A DNA stretch of 64,000 bases, taken from assembly GCA_028710895.1 (NCBI GenBank), contig JAQTTH010000003.1:62001-126000 (forward strand), written 5' to 3'. Made by a program: the position numbers and the translations under genes. The first letter of the stretch is position 1. Every line of letters begins with the position of its first letter. Under the pieces are notes generated by a model. That model had not been told where the DNA came from, ran no database searches, and was given only the letters and a program-made list of their open reading frames with translations. The stretch comes from Paludibacter sp. Its GTDB lineage: Bacteria > Bacteroidota > Bacteroidia > Bacteroidales > Paludibacteraceae. Positions 61,965-64,000 of this stretch are shown here, piece by piece.

Positions 61965-62903
61965 ATGAAGATATTAGTTTGTCCGCTTAACTGGGGATTG
62001 GGTCATGCAACACGCTGTGTGCCAATTATCCGAAAACTTGTGACCGAAGGTCATGAGGTTGTAATTGTGGCAGATGGCTATCCATTGGCTTTTCTTCAAC
62101 AACAGTTTCTTTCGCTTCGCTTTATTGAATATCCATCTTATGAGGTTTATTATGCTGCGGGCAAGTCGCAGGTGGGAGCTATGATTTTCAATTTCCCCAA
62201 CATTCTCAAAGGTATTATTCAGGAGCATATATGGCTTCGAAATCTACTGAGTAAAGAGCATTTCGATCAGGTAATTTCCGATAACCGTTTTGGTATGTGG
62301 AATAAACGTGTTCATTCCATTTATATGACGCATCAACTTATGATCAAAATGCCTGTAAACCTTAAGTTTATGGAACCACTTGTTCACCGCATTCACAAAG
62401 CCATTATCAGCCGGTATACGGAATGTTGGATTCCCGACCGTGCCGAAAGTGGCGGTTTGTCCGGCGATTTGGCGCACAAATATCCCTTACCACGCAATGC
62501 CCGTTTTATTGGCACATCGACCCGTTTCAAGGAGCTAAAAGATATTCAGGCAAATGATGAATATGATGTAGTTGCAGTAATTTCGGGACCGGAACCACAG
62601 CGAACCATTTTCGAAGATTATTTGCTCACCCGATTTCGAAATCGACCCGAAAAAACATTGATTGTTCGGGGTCAGCCGCAAATTGAAAACTATCACCGAC
62701 GGTATATCGGAAACATTACGCTGGTTCCACATTTATCGGATACTGAGTTGGCAGCCGTTTTACTTGGTGCTAAAAAGATCGTTTGCCGTTCAGGTTATTC
62801 AAGCATAATGGATTTGGATGCACTGAACTGTTTGCAAAAGGCCGAACTGATACCAACTCCCGGGCAAACGGAACAGGAATACCTCTCTTTAATTCACAAT
62901 TAG
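61965..62903 (+). CDS. MurG/MGT-like glycosyltransferase, C-terminally shortened
   Basis: The 312-residue protein begins with MKILVCPLNWGLGHATRCVP, the donor/acceptor fold start of a GT28-like family common in Bacteroidetes. Other features are VISDNRFGMW, VISGPEPQRT and the sugar-nucleotide site CRSGYSSIMDLDAL with PTPGQTEQEYL. In relatives I recall, the chain continues about 40-50 residues past GQTEQEYL. Here it ends five residues later in SLIHN, within low-complexity sequence. The last helices that close the two domains are probably missing. The acceptor is unknown. Confidence 0.82.
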   Translation: MKILVCPLNWGLGHATRCVPIIRKLVTEGHEVVIVADGYPLAFLQQQFLSLRFIEYPSYEVYYAAGKSQVGAMIFNFPNILKGIIQEHIWLRNLLSKEHFDQVISDNRFGMWNKRVHSIYMTHQLMIKMPVNLKFMEPLVHRIHKAIISRYTECWIPDRAESGGLSGDLAHKYPLPRNARFIGTSTRFKELKDIQANDEYDVVAVISGPEPQRTIFEDYLLTRFRNRPEKTLIVRGQPQIENYHRRYIGNITLVPHLSDTELAAVLLGAKKIVCRSGYSSIMDLDALNCLQKAELIPTPGQTEQEYLSLIHN

Positions 62904-62916
62904 CAATTGTTCACTA

Positions 62917-63837
62917 TCAACTAATTCGGTTTATATCGGCAAAGGTCCGTTTCACACCTTGCTTGTAATGCACATCTGCATAGCCAAAGATGACAAATAA
63001 ACCTTCGCGGGATGGAAATTTTATACCCCATTTTTCCCTGAATTGTTTTGCTTTTTTCCCATTCTGAATAAAAGGATGCACGGCGCCAAGCATACAGGTG
63101 CCAAGTCCAAGACTTTCGCCGGCAAGCATGGCGTAAGTTGCTGCAATAATCGGATCGGCAGGGTCGGTGTAGGGTGAACCGTAGAAATACATGGCCAATG
63201 GGGCGTCGTAGTTTATCCAGTTGTCACCTTTAGCCATATCGTCTACATACACATCAAACACAGGTTTGATAAATTCCCGCATCATTTCGTCTGTTGGTTT
63301 TCCCCAAAACGGCCTCATCAACGTTAGAAACCACTTGGACGACATCCAACGAATATTCCGAAGATAGTTGGAAAATTCTTCGGCAAAAGTACGGACCTGT
63401 TTTTTGTTTTCCAACACCAATACATGTACGTCGGAGGGTGGTAAACCCATTGGTGCAGTTTGAGCAGCTTCCAGAATTTGATTGATTTTTTCCACTTCCA
63501 CCGGCTTCTCTTTAAATTCCCGGATACTACGACGACGCTGTAGCAAAGCCAACAGGCTTTCGTAAGTCGGAATTGCTTCTTTACCGGGTAAATCGAAAAG
63601 CTGAGCGGGTGACAACGTGCGTCCTTCGATAGCAATGGCACCTGTTGGACAAGCCATCATACAATGTCCACAAGCAATACAGCCAAAAACGGAATTGTCG
63701 GTAATTGACACTTTTTTGTCGATGATCTCAAAGTTAAAATCTTTGCAAACCAGTGCGCATATTCCGCATCCATTGCATTTCTGCGTTTCAATTTTGATTG
63801 CGGCAGTTTCTTTGGTTCGGGAGGTTGGAATAGCCAT
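62917..63837 (-). CDS. Ferredoxin-domain nitroreductase
   Basis: ATG 63837 (MAIPTSRTKE) gives 306 residues. A TTG further upstream (63885) is unlikely because it would read spacer DNA. Two [4Fe-4S] motifs open the protein (Cys21, 24, 27, 31 and Cys53, 56, 59, 63; CNGCGICALVC, CIACGHCMMAC). A nitroreductase FMN domain follows (about 90-306; RRRSIREFKEKPVE, QTAPMGLPPSD, ESLGLGTCMLGAV). It probably transfers electrons from ferredoxin-type clusters to FMN to reduce nitro compounds or a related substrate. It converges on the glycosyltransferase gene with 13 bases between. Confidence 0.9.
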   Translation of the reverse strand: MAIPTSRTKETAAIKIETQKCNGCGICALVCKDFNFEIIDKKVSITDNSVFGCIACGHCMMACPTGAIAIEGRTLSPAQLFDLPGKEAIPTYESLLALLQRRRSIREFKEKPVEVEKINQILEAAQTAPMGLPPSDVHVLVLENKKQVRTFAEEFSNYLRNIRWMSSKWFLTLMRPFWGKPTDEMMREFIKPVFDVYVDDMAKGDNWINYDAPLAMYFYGSPYTDPADPIIAATYAMLAGESLGLGTCMLGAVHPFIQNGKKAKQFREKWGIKFPSREGLFVIFGYADVHYKQGVKRTFADINRIS

Positions 63838-63917
63838 ATAATTAATTATGAATGAGTAATTAATAATGGAGAGTTTCAACGACAAATGTATAAAATATTT
63901 CGACTAAACAGCTGTGT

Positions 63918-63960
63918 TGAAATAAAAAACCGTTGAGAATTTTATTTCCCAACGGTTTGC
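63918..63960 (-). terminator. Terminator of a minus-strand gene beyond the window edge
   Basis: On the minus strand a 13-bp stem with one G-U pair (63958-63946 with 63939-63927) is followed by T6. No gene is seen between it and the window end, so it most likely ends a minus-strand transcript entering from the right. The last 40 bases contain nothing else recognisable. Confidence 0.6.
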
Positions 63961-64000
63961 TAACTAAACTAATCTCAATCTTAAAACAACCTTTTTATCT

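Noticed and set aside
1-64000. CRISPR arrays, transposases, phage genes, tRNA or rRNA genes
   Set aside because: No regularly spaced repeats, DDE or recombinase motifs, or recognisable structural RNA sequences were seen on reading the intergenic regions.

Overview
This window looks like a chromosome segment of a Bacteroidota bacterium, most probably Bacteroidales or Marinilabiliales-like. The DNA is A+T-rich. It carries a SusC/SusD pair, many secreted proteins ending in type IX secretion (T9SS) sorting domains, TAnnTTTG-type promoters, a two-component-like propeller regulator and sigma-54. No rRNA, tRNA, CRISPR array, transposase or phage gene was seen. The genus cannot be fixed from the sequence alone.

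Region 1 (1-25549) is a large polysaccharide utilization locus. A membrane-spanning propeller/Y_Y_Y/HTH regulator (503-3388, minus) is divergent from SusC and SusD. These are followed by a small T9SS surface protein, three GH16 laminarinase-type enzymes, a fibronectin/carbohydrate-binding surface protein, a 1586-residue modular GH81 endo-beta-1,3-glucanase, a GPH-type sugar symporter and a large GH94/GH149-like phosphorylase. The inferred route is cutting of beta-1,3-glucan at the surface by GH16 and GH81, import through SusCD, transport across the inner membrane by the symporter, and phosphorolysis of oligosaccharides to glucose-1-phosphate. Strong hairpins separate several genes of the locus and may set differential expression.

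Region 2 (25577-32435) is housekeeping and stress-type: a RIC/ScdA-like hemerythrin protein overlapping a LuxR-type regulator whose receiver lacks its phosphoacceptor Asp, TerC, a CPA2 cation/proton antiporter, ThiL and RpiB.

Region 3 (32706-40219) is the most unusual. A promoter flanked by two identical 10-bp palindromes drives a tight five-gene operon: circularly permuted ATP-grasp, alpha-E protein, cytoplasmic transglutaminase-like protease, and two succinylglutamate-desuccinylase/aspartoacylase-like proteins, one with intact metal ligands and one that has lost them. This resembles predicted amidoligase/peptide-tag systems, and its product is not known to me. Converging on it is a GNAT-OvoA pair, with OvoA the ovothiol synthase.

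Region 4 (40357-48877) holds two DUF2271 lipoproteins, two tandem secreted transglutaminase-like proteins, prfB with a canonical programmed +1 frameshift, and a very A+T-rich cluster of unknown envelope proteins. Region 5 (48957-64000) holds a PAP2-like membrane protein, rpoN, a TPR histidine kinase with its response regulator, four T9SS or outer-membrane proteins, dnaG preceded by a 34-bp perfect palindrome, a radical SAM protein, a shortened glycosyltransferase and a ferredoxin-nitroreductase.
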